The notes: a model not told the origin generated them from the sequence alone. DNA of 64,000 bases from Halomonas sp. 'Soap Lake #6' (GCF_003031405.1 NZ_CP020469.1:3410001-3474000), one strand, 5' to 3'; shown: positions 1 through 9,849, counted from the first letter of the stretch. Made by a program: numbers and translations.

Positions 1-18
1 ATATTTTAAGTATGGCTG

Positions 19-52
19 CATGTGGTCACTGGAAGACATGCGGTGACTGGAA
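19..52. repeat. Imperfect 16-bp direct repeat upstream of the first gene
   Basis: Two copies of catgYggtSactggaa start at 19 and 37 (18-bp period, 14 of 16 bases the same). They lie about 115 bp upstream of the aldehyde dehydrogenase start, where an activator could bind. No function can be assigned. Confidence 0.4.
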
Positions 53-165
53 TAAATGACACTCTACAAATATGCTATACCATTCATAACAATGAAACCC
101 AATTAACTGTATCGCAATCATTTAATCTGCGTATTTGAATCTTAACGAACAACCGGAGGTGGACG

Positions 166-1596
166 ATGCGGCTGGACAAAATATATGTGGGCGGCGCGTG
201 GCACGACACCGAGACTGTGGCAGAACAAGACATCATCGATCCTGCGACCGGCAGGTCGATTGGCACACTAGCACTGAGTGGCGCAGCCGATGGCGCTCGA
301 GCTGTCGCTGCGGCCCGAGGAGCATTTGATGCTTGGTCTGAAACCCCGGTAGCAGAGCGTAAGGCTGTGCTGGAGCGTGTTCTTACCTGCTATAAGGCCC
401 GCTGGGATGATCTTGCGGCCGCCATAACCCGTGAAATGGGCGCTCCGGCCAAAATGTCGGCGGCTGCACAGGTTGGCGCCGGATACGGGCACCTGAAAGA
501 CTTTGCCGCAGCTATCAACAAAGTCCCCTGGGTCAGCACGCCCGATGTGGGCGACGGAAATGTTCGGATCATGATGGCACCAATGGGGGTTACGGTGCTG
601 ATCACCCCTTGGAACTGGCCGATGAACCAGATCGCCCTCAAAGTGGGCGCGGCACTAGCGGCAGGCTGCACAATGGTACTCAAGCCCTCTGAACTCGCTC
701 CCCTTTCTGCTCAGATTTTCGCCGAAGTTATGGAAGCCGCCGATGTACCACCAGGCGTGTTCAACATGGTCTTCGGCACTGGGCCAGATCTGGGCGAGGC
801 ACTGGTGCGGCATCCCGATGTAGCCGCAGTATCGCTGACCGGCTCAACGCGAGCCGGTGCTGCCGTTTCCCATGCCGCTGCAGACGATATCAAACGTGTC
901 AGTCTAGAACTGGGGGGCAAGGGGGCATGTCTTGTGTTCGCTGATGCCGATCCTGTAGCGGCGGGCGAGGAAACAGCCGTTTCCATGTTCCGTAATACCG
1001 GTCAATCCTGCAATGCTCCATCAAGGATGCTGGTCGAGCGCAGCATCTATGAGCAAGTGGTCGAGTCAGTCGCGAATGTGGCACGCGATTTCGTTGTGGG
1101 CAACCCGGCCGAGCCCGAAACCCAGATGGGTCCTTTAGCCAACAAAGCTCAGTTCGAACGCGTAAAAGAGTTTCTGATCAAGGGTAAGGAAGAGGCTCGG
1201 CTAGTTACTGGCGGCGGCGCGACCGAGGATGGCGGATTCTTTGTCGAGCCAACTGTCTTTGCCGATGTGAATAATGAGATGGTCATTGCACGGGAAGAAA
1301 TCTTTGGTCCAGTGCTCTCTATAATTCCCTTCGACACGGAAGAAGAGGCCATCGCCATAGCTAATGACAGCCCCTATGGCCTGGCGGCTTATCTTTGGAC
1401 GCAGGATCCTAACCGAATCCAACGACTGACCCACAAACTGCGTAGTGGCATGGTTAGACTGAATGGCACAGATATCCCATTCGGTGCGCCTTTTGGAGGC
1501 TTTCGTCAGTCCGGCATCGGCCGAGAGGGAGGCGTTTGGGGGATCGAGGAGTTCCTAGAGATCAAGGCAGTCAGCGGCTGGCCCGAAGTTAACTGA
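166..1596 (+). CDS. NAD(P)-dependent aldehyde dehydrogenase
   Basis: A 476-aa enzyme of the aldehyde dehydrogenase superfamily that oxidises an aldehyde to the carboxylic acid in the cytoplasm. The family catalytic set is visible: Asn150 in TPWNWP, Glu248 in LELGGKG and the nucleophile Cys282 in GQSCNAPSR, followed by the EEIFGPVL block near the C-terminus. Length is normal for the family. The ATG follows a strong GGAGG eight bases upstream, so I prefer it to upstream starts. It is convergent with a GntR/FCD regulator and is followed, beyond that regulator, by an FAD amine oxidoreductase and aminotransferase debris. A role in oxidising an amino-aldehyde from amine or polyamine breakdown is therefore plausible but not shown. 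Substrate cannot be read from sequence. Confidence 0.92.
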   Translation: MRLDKIYVGGAWHDTETVAEQDIIDPATGRSIGTLALSGAADGARAVAAARGAFDAWSETPVAERKAVLERVLTCYKARWDDLAAAITREMGAPAKMSAAAQVGAGYGHLKDFAAAINKVPWVSTPDVGDGNVRIMMAPMGVTVLITPWNWPMNQIALKVGAALAAGCTMVLKPSELAPLSAQIFAEVMEAADVPPGVFNMVFGTGPDLGEALVRHPDVAAVSLTGSTRAGAAVSHAAADDIKRVSLELGGKGACLVFADADPVAAGEETAVSMFRNTGQSCNAPSRMLVERSIYEQVVESVANVARDFVVGNPAEPETQMGPLANKAQFERVKEFLIKGKEEARLVTGGGATEDGGFFVEPTVFADVNNEMVIAREEIFGPVLSIIPFDTEEEAIAIANDSPYGLAAYLWTQDPNRIQRLTHKLRSGMVRLNGTDIPFGAPFGGFRQSGIGREGGVWGIEEFLEIKAVSGWPEVN

Positions 1597-1605
1597 ACTC
1601 GAAGT

Positions 1606-1653
1606 CACCAGAGCTCAAGGCCGCCAAGTATTTGGCGGCCTTGAGCTCTGGTG
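1606..1653. terminator. Perfect 22-bp stem-loop between convergent genes
   Basis: Arms 1606-1627 and 1632-1653 are perfectly complementary over 22 bp with a 4-base loop (gtat). It sits between the stop of the aldehyde dehydrogenase and the stop of the convergent GntR gene. There is no clear T-tract on either side, so it may act as a bidirectional terminator or as a 3'-end RNA-stabilising hairpin. Confidence 0.75.
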
Positions 1654-1680
1654 CTGCCTGCAAACTATGATGAACTTCCC

Positions 1681-2406
1681 TTAGGCAGGTACTAGCGCTG
1701 CGCGAAAGGCCTCTTTCCCCGCGAGGGCCAGTCCCTCCTGAATATCCGCCACCAGCGCCTTAGACAGCGATTCTAGGTTTCGCTGTCTCAAGGCCGTCAA
1801 TATTTCCTTATGTCGATCAATGCAGTAATGCTCTTTATGTGTAGACATCATCTGACGTTGAAACGGACCTAGTTGTAGCCAGATACTCTCCACCAGCGGC
1901 ATTGCTGCCTGATCGGGGTTGAGGCAGTACAACACCCGGTGAAAAGCTTGGTTGAGTCGCGTCATCTCCACTGGATCATTATCCACGACTGCACCATCAA
2001 GTTCCGTGTCAATTGCAGCCATTCGGTCGATCACGATATCGGCGACATAAGGCAAGCTACGTGCGGCAGCGTGTAATTCCAACACTGTGCGTAACTGGAT
2101 CAGCTCCTCAAAACGCCCAGATGTCATTACCGGAACACGCAGACGACGGTTGCCCAACACCTCGATCGCGCTTTCCGAGCAAAGCCTGCGCACCGCCTCA
2201 CGGATCGGCGTTTGCGATAAATCCAAATCCTTCGCCAACCCACGAATTGTCAACCTGTGACCTGGTGGAAAAGCACCAACCATAATCGCTTGGCGCAAGC
2301 GCAAATAAGCGTGTTCCTGTGTCGTCATTTCGGCTGTGCGCGTGACATCCGGGATAGAAGGGGTTGCCTGGTCCATCTGCTGTTGTCCATTCAGCTCTTT
2401 TCTCAA
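1681..2406 (-). CDS. GntR-family transcriptional regulator, FCD domain
   Basis: A 241-aa regulator. Residues about 25-95 form the GntR winged helix (YLRLRQAIMVGAFPPG, then SQTPIREAVRRL), and residues about 105-230 an FCD ligand-binding domain with the usual metal-binding histidine pattern (QAFHRVLY, DRHKEI). FCD regulators usually sense small organic acids and repress neighbouring catabolic genes. It is divergent from the FAD amine oxidoreductase across a 128-bp AT-rich gap and convergent with the aldehyde dehydrogenase, so these are the likely targets. No clean palindromic operator was seen in the gap. The ATG used lies after a gene-proximal GA-rich stretch; an internal Met at residue 11 is an alternative start. 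Confidence 0.88.
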   Translation of the reverse strand: MRKELNGQQQMDQATPSIPDVTRTAEMTTQEHAYLRLRQAIMVGAFPPGHRLTIRGLAKDLDLSQTPIREAVRRLCSESAIEVLGNRRLRVPVMTSGRFEELIQLRTVLELHAAARSLPYVADIVIDRMAAIDTELDGAVVDNDPVEMTRLNQAFHRVLYCLNPDQAAMPLVESIWLQLGPFQRQMMSTHKEHYCIDRHKEILTALRQRNLESLSKALVADIQEGLALAGKEAFRAALVPA

Positions 2407-2534
2407 CGCTTTCTCACCCCTTTCTTAACTTTTCCCGATCATAGCATTGCTTTCACCTGACACAAGCTTTATAAATATCACCATAAGACAAATGCTATCA
2501 CATTTATAAAAAACATATCGCATGTGAGGATGCT

Positions 2535-3845
2535 ATGAACGCGACGACTAAATCCTATGCCGGCAATGGCGAACATACCGGCAGTCTTTACGCCGCCACG
2601 GCAAATCCCAGCCCAGAGCGGCCAGCGCTAACCGGCCATCAGGAGGTTGATGTTTGTGTTATAGGTGCTGGATTTACTGGCCTCTCTACCGCACTGCATC
2701 TGGCTGAGAAAGGCTATAGTGTCGCGATCATCGAAGGTGCGCGCGTTGGCTGGGGCGCATCGGGGCGCAACGGTGGACAGATCGTTAACGGACTGAACGC
2801 CAGCCTGAAGAAAATCGGTGGCCAGTTCGGAGAGGATACCGCTCGCTTTGTTGCCAGTCTGGTAACAGAGGGCGGCGACATCATCCGGGAAAGGGCCGCC
2901 ACTTATGATATCGACTGCGATCTGAAGAAAGGCAATATCCTCGCGGCTATCACTCCAGCCGATATGCGGGAGCTCGAAGCACGCCAGAAACTATGGGAAC
3001 GCTACGGCATCACCTGCCAGGAAATCCTTGACCGCGATGGGATTTGCCAACATATAAAAACAGACCGCTATATCGGCGGTCAGGTTGACCATAAGGGAGG
3101 CCATATCCACCCGCTGAACCTGGCCCTCGGCGAGGCCGCTGCTATTGAGCGCCTTGGTGGTACGATCTATGAAATGTCGCCTGTCACCTCAGTTGACACA
3201 GCGGCAGCACGCCCTGTGGTAAAAACCGCAGCGGGGCAAATGACCTGCAAGACCTTGGTGATCTGTGGTAACGCCTATCTTGGCGGTGTTGTGCCAACGC
3301 TCACCTGGCGTGTGATGCCAGTAACAACGCAGATTATGGCGACGCGCCCGCTGGGTGAAGAGCTCGCAAACCGCCTTTTACCCACCGATCACTGTGTCGA
3401 AGATATTCGCTATATCCCAGACTACTATCGGCTATCGGCAGATAAGCGCCTGCTGATTGGGGGTGGATCGGTCTATGGTGGTACCAGCGACCTGAATATT
3501 CAGCACAAGCTGCGCCGCAACCTCTACAAGATTTTTCCAGAGTTGAAGGGCATTGAGGTCGAGTACTCCTGGAGCGGTAATTTCGCGCTATCGTTCACCC
3601 GAGTGCCGCAAATGGGTCGCATCAACGACAACACCTATTTTGCCCATGGCTACAGCGGACATGGCGTGACCGGCACGCATACGTTCGGGCGTATCCTGTC
3701 CGAGGCGATCGACGGTGATCTCAAACGCTTTGATGTCTTTGCCGGCCTGCCCTGGTACCCCTTCCCCGGCGGCCGAACCTTCCGCGTACCCTACTCAGTT
3801 ATTGGCTCCTGGTGGTACGGTCTACGCGATAAACTAGGCGTTTAA
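2535..3845 (+). CDS. FAD-dependent amine oxidoreductase (PuuB/OrdL-like, DAO family)
   Basis: A 436-aa flavoprotein of the D-amino-acid-oxidase (DAO) superfamily. The ADP-binding motif GAGFTG is at residues 44-49, followed by GWGASGRNGG typical of gamma-glutamylputrescine oxidase and related glycine/sarcosine oxidase-like enzymes. A C-terminal block with YSGHGVTGTH carries the second flavin contact. These enzymes oxidise primary or secondary amines to an imine/aldehyde with release of ammonia or an amine. The start has a GAGGA-type RBS seven bases upstream. Its neighbours, an aldehyde dehydrogenase, an FCD regulator and pseudogenes for an aminotransferase and an amino acid ABC ATPase, fit a once larger amine-catabolic locus. 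The exact substrate is unknown; no glutamate-putrescine ligase gene is in the window. Confidence 0.85.
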   Translation: MNATTKSYAGNGEHTGSLYAATANPSPERPALTGHQEVDVCVIGAGFTGLSTALHLAEKGYSVAIIEGARVGWGASGRNGGQIVNGLNASLKKIGGQFGEDTARFVASLVTEGGDIIRERAATYDIDCDLKKGNILAAITPADMRELEARQKLWERYGITCQEILDRDGICQHIKTDRYIGGQVDHKGGHIHPLNLALGEAAAIERLGGTIYEMSPVTSVDTAAARPVVKTAAGQMTCKTLVICGNAYLGGVVPTLTWRVMPVTTQIMATRPLGEELANRLLPTDHCVEDIRYIPDYYRLSADKRLLIGGGSVYGGTSDLNIQHKLRRNLYKIFPELKGIEVEYSWSGNFALSFTRVPQMGRINDNTYFAHGYSGHGVTGTHTFGRILSEAIDGDLKRFDVFAGLPWYPFPGGRTFRVPYSVIGSWWYGLRDKLGV

Positions 3846-3875
3846 TCACGCTAGCCAAACTATCGCCAAGCGCGT

Positions 3876-4150
3876 TTAGACCGTAGGCGCTTCAAGCCCC
3901 AAGAAGCGCCTCACCCGCTCTATTTTGGGGTTGACGAAGAACTCACTAGGGTGGGATTTTTCGATAATTTTGCCTTTATCGAGAAATACCACCTTGTCAT
4001 AGACGTCACGAGCAATCTCCACACGCTGTTTTTGGCCTCCTGAAAGCGTGTAAGGCTAGTTATCGCGTTTATCGGCCATGCCCACTTTTTCAAGTAGCGC
4101 CATGGTGCGCTCCTCAGCTCTCTTCTGGCTCACTCCCTGAACATGAATAG
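3876..4150 (-). pseudogene. Remnant of a polar amino acid ABC transporter ATPase
   Basis: Reading the minus strand gives HVQGVSQKRAEERT, MALLEKVGMADKRDN, an in-frame amber stop, then PYTLSGGQKQRVEIA joined directly to RDVYDKVVFLDKGKIIE and a normal-looking C-terminus ending FLGLEAPTV. This is the GlnQ/HisP family, but Walker A is missing. The segment between the ABC signature and the post-H-loop region, which should hold Walker B and the switch histidine, is also deleted. The nonsense codon, internal deletion and missing N-terminus make it clearly non-functional. Its 5' end runs directly into aminotransferase sequence at about 4150, so a deletion fused two unrelated genes. Confidence 0.85.
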
Positions 4151-4454
4151 CCGCCTCACCGCGAGCTAAATTGGCATGAGCGGGGCAATGGTACATAGGC
4201 TGGCGGCCTGGGATTGAATCGTGCTCACTACCCTGGGGTGCTGGTGGCCAATATTGGTATTGTCTCGCTGGCGGCTACTAAAATCTAAATAGGGGTTTCC
4301 AGCAAAATCCCATACCCGAGCCTGCCACCACCATAGGCTCCAAACTGCCCTGCTATGCCCAGGAGTGAAAAACATACTGGCGGTCTAAGCTGTGTACATA
4401 AGTATCATCCACGTCGCTTAGCGGTGGATGTGAAGCTGCAATATTGGTATTCAT
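4151..4454 (-). pseudogene. N-terminal remnant of a class III aminotransferase
   Basis: From an ATG at 4454 the minus strand reads MNTNIAASHPPLSDVDD, then SLDRQYVFHSWA, an in-frame stop, QGSLEPMVVAG, a frame change, ARVWDFAGNPYLDFSS, DNTNIGHQHPRVVS and SLCTIAP. A further one-base deletion leads to AHANLARGEAA. The order matches the N-terminus of omega/putrescine-type class III PLP aminotransferases (FHSW, WDxxGNxYLDF, NTNIGHQHP). The pyridoxal lysine and the C-terminal two thirds are absent. At about 4150 it runs straight into the ABC ATPase remnant. This is a decayed gene with at least one nonsense codon and two frameshifts. Confidence 0.85.
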
Positions 4455-4646
4455 AACAAGCACCTGATAAACCGGATAAGAAATAGTGTGCTTGCTAGCC
4501 TAGTGAGTTCGCCCCCTTGGGGCATAGGACCAGTATTGCTACATCCCCAGGACAGCGGATGTCACAGTTGCTAATGCCATCTGGCCCTAAACGCATCCGC
4601 TTAGGTTGCTTACAGTAGGGTAATCTTGGGTACCATCGCTTTATAA

Positions 4647-5435
<789 letters not shown>

Positions 5436-5476
5436 ACGCAGACTTTTTCAAGCGAGCGGCTTTTTAAAACGGCACC

Positions 5477-5507
5477 AGCACCTTTGACGCTTCGAGCCAA
5501 AGGTGCT
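5477..5507. terminator. Stem-loop between convergent SDR and RND genes
   Basis: A 10-bp perfect stem (agcacctttg at 5477-5486 with caaaggtgct at 5498-5507) and an 11-base loop. It lies between the 3' ends of the convergent SDR and RND pump genes. On the minus strand it is followed a short way on by a short T run; the plus-strand side lacks one. It probably serves the RND operon. Confidence 0.6.
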
Positions 5508-5535
5508 TGGTTAGCCCAACAAATTAATTTATTCC

Positions 5536-8500
5536 TTATCGTGCGCTTGCTACCCACAGCCGATAAAGCGCTGGGGTAAAGAAAAACGACACTAGCGTTG
5601 CCAACAGCAAACCAAACCCAACAGTTTGAGCAAAAGGTGGCCACAGACCGCCAGCAGCCACCATCAGCGGAATTAACCCGGCAAAGGTGGTAATGGTCGT
5701 CGAGATAATATGCCGGCTGGTAGGGCCGCTGATGACGGCCAGCATGGCATCTATGTCGCCTTGACGAGCGGCGGCATCATCATCGAAGGCGGCAATAATG
5801 ATAATGGTGGCATTAATGGCCACCCCCACCAGCCCCATGATGCCAACGATAATGACAAACCCAAATGCATGACCGCTGAGCAGCAGCGCCACAATGCCCA
5901 TTCCCATGGCCTGAGCACCGGCAATGAACACAATGGCAGCACGGCGAAAAGAGTTAAACGCCAACACCACAGTGGCCACCATGGCAATCACCAGTAGCAC
6001 CACTGAGGCAAGCAAATTACCCACGGCCTGATCACGCTCGGCAGCTTCACCACCAGTTTCAATACGGTAGCCAGCAGGAAGACGAATATCTCCCCTCTCT
6101 AGCGCGGCCTGGAGCTTGGTATCTAGCTGTGCCATGGAGACCGCTGGCAGTGCATCAGCAACTAAATAGCCCTGCACAAGCTGCACACGCTCGGCATTGC
6201 GGCGAGTGATCACGCTCCAGGCAGGAGTAAGCGATACCTCTGCCACTGCCGCTAATGGCAGCCCCTCAGCGACGTGATCGCTAACCAGACGTAGTGCTTC
6301 AAGCTGTTCTGCACTGGTACGCCAGTCATCAACATAGCGCACTAGCACTGGTAACTGCTGGGTGTCCTCCAGTACCCGGCCTGCAGGCTGGCCGGATAGT
6401 GCCGCCCCCACCTGCTCGGCCAGGTTTTGTGGTGTTAAGCCCACATCGCCAAGTGCGGTATGGTCAATATCCAGGGTTAACCTGGGCAGGTCGCGCTGCA
6501 TGCCAGCCCGCACGTGTGTTACCTGGGGAAGTTGGTGCATCAAGCCCGCCAGCTCAAGCCCCAGCGATGACAACACGGCTAAATCGTCACCATGAACACG
6601 CAGTTCAATGGGTGCCTTAAACGGTGGCCCCTGCTCGTACTTGCGCACCACGCTCTGGGCCTGGGGGAAGCGCTGATCAAGCGCCCGCTGTAGCTCGGGA
6701 ACCCGCTGGTTAGTCACGTCTAACGACACTGTATCCACAATAACGTGTATAAACGACGGATTATTATCTTCATTGGTCAACACGTTGTAATACATCATTG
6801 GCGCGCTCTCGCCGATAAATGCTGACACGCGAGTAATGCCCGGAAGCTCACGGATCATCGCTTCAACCTCAAGCGCCAGTTCCTCGGTGTTGGCCATGCT
6901 GCTTGCGGTTGGGAGACGCACTTCAATATGAAACTGGTCGCGATCCGCCGGAGGGAAAAACGCCACATCCAGTGTTGGCATCAGCGCAATACCCCCCACG
7001 GGTACACACAATGTAACGACCATGGCAGCCACCGGATGACGCAGCGCACTATGTATAGTGCGGCGAAAGCCTCGCTTCACTATGCTTGCTGCGCTATCTC
7101 TAGATGCCGGCGGTTTAGCGGCTACCTTGGCTAACAGCATGGGGGAAAGCGCGGGCACTAGTAACAGCGACACGAGATAAGAACTCACCAGTGCCACCAT
7201 CACCGCCATGGCCAGCGGCCCTACGAACTCCCCCGCTGGGCCGGGCATCAATACAATTGGCATGAATGCCAGAATGGTGGTTAAGGTGCTGGCAAGTAGC
7301 GGAACCGCTAAGTGGCGCAGAGCGTCCCGGGTAGCGGCAATTGCTGAATCCCCCTTCAAGAAGCGCTCGCGAAGGGCATTAGTCATCACAATGGCGTTAT
7401 CCACCATTAGCCCCAACGCCACAATGATGCCGGTAATGCTCATTTGGTGAATATCAATGCCAAGTGGCTTGAAGAAAGCCAGGGTAAGTAGTGCGGTGGC
7501 GGGAATGGCCAGCCCCACCGTCACCGCTGAGCGCCAGCCCATGGTCAAAAACAGAATAGCCACCACCAGCACTAAGCCCAGCAGCAGGCTGCCTGCCACG
7601 TCACTTAAGCGCTGGTTGGTGTAGCTGGCCTGCTCAAACACCTCCTCTACTTCAATACCGGTGGGCAGTTCATCTGCAAACGCCGCCAGCTGTTGCTGCG
7701 CCCGCGTTACCCATGTATCGATGCGCTGTCCTGGGGCCATGCGTGCCCCCACAAACACCGCTCGCTGGCCGTTAAGTAAGGCCGCAGCGGCTGGCGGGTC
7801 TTGCACACCGCGGCGTAGCTCGGCCAGCTCACCAAGCGTTACGGTTTGCCCCTGTTGGGTCGCTACGTCGATATCACGCAACCTGTCTAGCGCGCCAAAT
7901 TCACCGCTTAGCCCCACCGTTAGCCGGTGTCCATTGGAGACCACTTCGCCTGCAGTACGACGGCCATCACTGGCTTCAATAAGCGCGGCGAGCTGTCCCA
8001 CGGAAAGCCCCAGGGCATTAAGCTCTAAAGGATCAACCATGACCTCGACCTGCTCACCTGCGACACCAAAGCGATGGGTATATTCTGTGCCGGCAACCCG
8101 CCGAAGCTGGTCTTCCAAGCGCTCGGCGTAGCGCTCTAGCAGTTGCGGATTAGGTGGAGTATCCAGGGTCCAGTGCAGTGCGGCGACAATGCTAAACGCA
8201 TAGCCCCGGTCATCCAGTAACTCAGGGGCATGCACACCGCTTGGCAACGTTGGGGCTACATCACCCAGCTTATCTCGCACGCGGCTCCACACTGACGTTA
8301 CATCGATCACCTCATCTTCTAACTCGATACTGATAACAGCGATGCCTTGCCGCGACGTGGTTTCCAGCACTTTAATCTCAGCAATAGTACGCAGCTCATC
8401 CTCAATAGGCCGCGCGACTAAGGCTTCTATCTGTTCAGGGGTTGCGCCTGGATACGGGGCAAGCACCGTTGCCATACGTGCAACAAGATGCGGATCTTCT

Positions 8501-8601
8501 GCACGGGGCAGTGTTTGAATCGCTGATAAACCCGCAACGACAAGTAGTCCCAAGACAAGCGCCACTAAGCGCCGGTTAAATAGCCACTCAATGCGCTGCA
8601 T
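5536..8601 (-). CDS. RND-family efflux transporter permease
   Basis: A 1021-aa inner-membrane RND pump with the usual architecture: TM1 near residues 10-30, a large periplasmic loop, TM2-6 at about 330-470, a second loop, and TM7-12 toward the C-terminus. The LPRAEDPHL stretch after TM1 and PGATPEQIE are typical of the HAE1 drug/solvent group. TM4 carries GLMVDNAIVM, so the first of the two AcrB proton-relay aspartates is present and the second is Asn, a variant common in several RND subfamilies. The gene overlaps the upstream adaptor gene by 14 bp, so they form one operon. No outer-membrane factor follows; a TolC-type protein elsewhere (HasF-like at 53806 or another) would have to complete the pump. 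Exported substrates are unknown. Confidence 0.92.
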   Translation of the reverse strand: MQRIEWLFNRRLVALVLGLLVVAGLSAIQTLPRAEDPHLVARMATVLAPYPGATPEQIEALVARPIEDELRTIAEIKVLETTSRQGIAVISIELEDEVIDVTSVWSRVRDKLGDVAPTLPSGVHAPELLDDRGYAFSIVAALHWTLDTPPNPQLLERYAERLEDQLRRVAGTEYTHRFGVAGEQVEVMVDPLELNALGLSVGQLAALIEASDGRRTAGEVVSNGHRLTVGLSGEFGALDRLRDIDVATQQGQTVTLGELAELRRGVQDPPAAAALLNGQRAVFVGARMAPGQRIDTWVTRAQQQLAAFADELPTGIEVEEVFEQASYTNQRLSDVAGSLLLGLVLVVAILFLTMGWRSAVTVGLAIPATALLTLAFFKPLGIDIHQMSITGIIVALGLMVDNAIVMTNALRERFLKGDSAIAATRDALRHLAVPLLASTLTTILAFMPIVLMPGPAGEFVGPLAMAVMVALVSSYLVSLLLVPALSPMLLAKVAAKPPASRDSAASIVKRGFRRTIHSALRHPVAAMVVTLCVPVGGIALMPTLDVAFFPPADRDQFHIEVRLPTASSMANTEELALEVEAMIRELPGITRVSAFIGESAPMMYYNVLTNEDNNPSFIHVIVDTVSLDVTNQRVPELQRALDQRFPQAQSVVRKYEQGPPFKAPIELRVHGDDLAVLSSLGLELAGLMHQLPQVTHVRAGMQRDLPRLTLDIDHTALGDVGLTPQNLAEQVGAALSGQPAGRVLEDTQQLPVLVRYVDDWRTSAEQLEALRLVSDHVAEGLPLAAVAEVSLTPAWSVITRRNAERVQLVQGYLVADALPAVSMAQLDTKLQAALERGDIRLPAGYRIETGGEAAERDQAVGNLLASVVLLVIAMVATVVLAFNSFRRAAIVFIAGAQAMGMGIVALLLSGHAFGFVIIVGIMGLVGVAINATIIIIAAFDDDAAARQGDIDAMLAVISGPTSRHIISTTITTFAGLIPLMVAAGGLWPPFAQTVGFGLLLATLVSFFFTPALYRLWVASAR

Positions 8602-9748
8602 GAGCTACTTCCTCACTGAGCGTGACCTGCTGATCTGGGATAATGCGGTGGGTGCCGCTGGTTATCAGCCGCATATCGGGCGCCAGCGTGCCGCGTACAA
8701 ACGCTTGATCGGCAGACGTATGCAGCAACTCCACGCTTGCCCGTGCCACGCGGTAGTGACCATTTTCCAACGGCTCGGCCACCAGCACATTCCACAAGCC
8801 ACGATCAGCGGCGATCAAAGCATCCAACGGCACCCAATACCCACTGGCTGGCTCTGTAATCGCATAGCGCAGCTCTACCAAATCGCCAGGAACAGCACTG
8901 GTTGAGGGTTCCAGCGACACCACCAGTGTCTGCGTGCGGCTGTCATTATCCACCTGGGGTAGCCGTGCGCGCACTTCTCCGCTGACGATGTGGCCATTAA
9001 CGCTGAGCGTTACCGGCTCTCCGGGCACGAATGTGGCGGCCAGCCGAGCAGGCAAACCAAGGTGTGCTTCAAGCTTACCGGCATCAATAAGATCAAAGGC
9101 AGCGGTACCGCTACTTACCAGGCTTCCGACGCTGATATGGCGCTCAATCACCCGCCCCTCAAAAGGCGCTTTTAGCGTACTGTCATCTAAATCTGCGCTA
9201 AGGCTGTCACGCTCGGCAGCCAGCGCCGAAAGGCGTGCCTGAAGCGTCAGCCGATCAGTACGGGCCTGATCAAGCGCAGTACGGCTGGCAAAGTTACTCT
9301 GATTTAGCTGTGCTTCGCGCTCTTCCTGGCGCTGAGCATGCGCCAGGCTGGCACGGGCTTCATCGCTGCGCGCCGCCACTTCAGCCAAGCGGCTCTCCAA
9401 GCGCCGCGTATCAAGTGTGGCCAATACGTCCCCCTCTTCAACCGCATCACCTCTATCTGCTAACACGGTACTCACACGCCCTGCCGGCTCGAACGCTAAC
9501 GACACCGACTGGTGTGCCACCACACGCCCTGTTAAGCGCACATCACGCTGAAGCTGCTCAACCTGCTCAAGTGTTAGGCTCGCTACCTGTAGAAGAGAGT
9601 TATCACCCTCCTGTTGGCGCGCCTGCTGAGCGCTACTATGTTGGCTAGTCAGGAAAGTGACTGCCCCGAGGGTGACACCTACCATCAGGAGCGCTACTAG
9701 CATGCCGCGCAGCCGGTGATTCCAGGAAGTTTTTAAGGGCGTGCCCAT
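8588..9748 (-). CDS. RND periplasmic adaptor (membrane fusion protein)
   Basis: A 386-aa HlyD/AcrA-type adaptor joining the inner-membrane pump to an outer-membrane channel. It has an N-terminal hydrophobic anchor (about residues 15-35), a lipoyl half-motif (VSLAFEPAGRVSTVLADRG), an alpha-hairpin with Ala/Gln/Arg-rich coiled coil (about 110-180) and the second lipoyl half (LKAPFEGRVIERHISVG). I start at the ATG at 9748 (MGTPLK), which has GAGG eight bases upstream. The longer reading frame from 9808 would run through the palindromic operator and has no comparable RBS. It overlaps the pump gene by 14 bp. It is divergent from a TetR regulator and so probably repressed by it. Confidence 0.9.
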   Translation of the reverse strand: MGTPLKTSWNHRLRGMLVALLMVGVTLGAVTFLTSQHSSAQQARQQEGDNSLLQVASLTLEQVEQLQRDVRLTGRVVAHQSVSLAFEPAGRVSTVLADRGDAVEEGDVLATLDTRRLESRLAEVAARSDEARASLAHAQRQEEREAQLNQSNFASRTALDQARTDRLTLQARLSALAAERDSLSADLDDSTLKAPFEGRVIERHISVGSLVSSGTAAFDLIDAGKLEAHLGLPARLAATFVPGEPVTLSVNGHIVSGEVRARLPQVDNDSRTQTLVVSLEPSTSAVPGDLVELRYAITEPASGYWVPLDALIAADRGLWNVLVAEPLENGHYRVARASVELLHTSADQAFVRGTLAPDMRLITSGTHRIIPDQQVTLSEEVAHAAH

Positions 9749-9772
9749 AATGGCCTCAAAATGGTTTATTCT

Positions 9773-9814
9773 TGAACGATACCGTTCACTATAATATTTG
9801 TACGCCATCGTTCA
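9773..9814. promoter_or_regulatory. Probable TetR operator in the efflux divergent promoter
   Basis: TGAACGATACCGTTCA at 9773-9788 is a near-perfect 16-bp palindrome, and a third half-site (ATCGTTCA, the complement of TGAACGAT) lies at 9807-9814. The sites fill the 101-bp gap between the adaptor gene and the divergent tetR gene, with an AT-rich -10-like tract between them. This is the usual place and shape for a TetR autoregulatory operator. Binding is inferred. Confidence 0.7.
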
Positions 9815-9849
9815 ATATTTATTTATTCGATTGATACGGATTTCACCGG

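Noticed and set aside
7661..8131. 156-aa open frame on the plus strand opposite the RND pump
   Set aside because: Ser/Ala-rich shadow of the pump's reading frame; no RBS and no family features.
9749..9808. Longer start for the RND adaptor (20 extra residues)
   Set aside because: The extension overlaps the TetR operator and has no RBS, whereas the ATG at 9748 has GAGG at good spacing.
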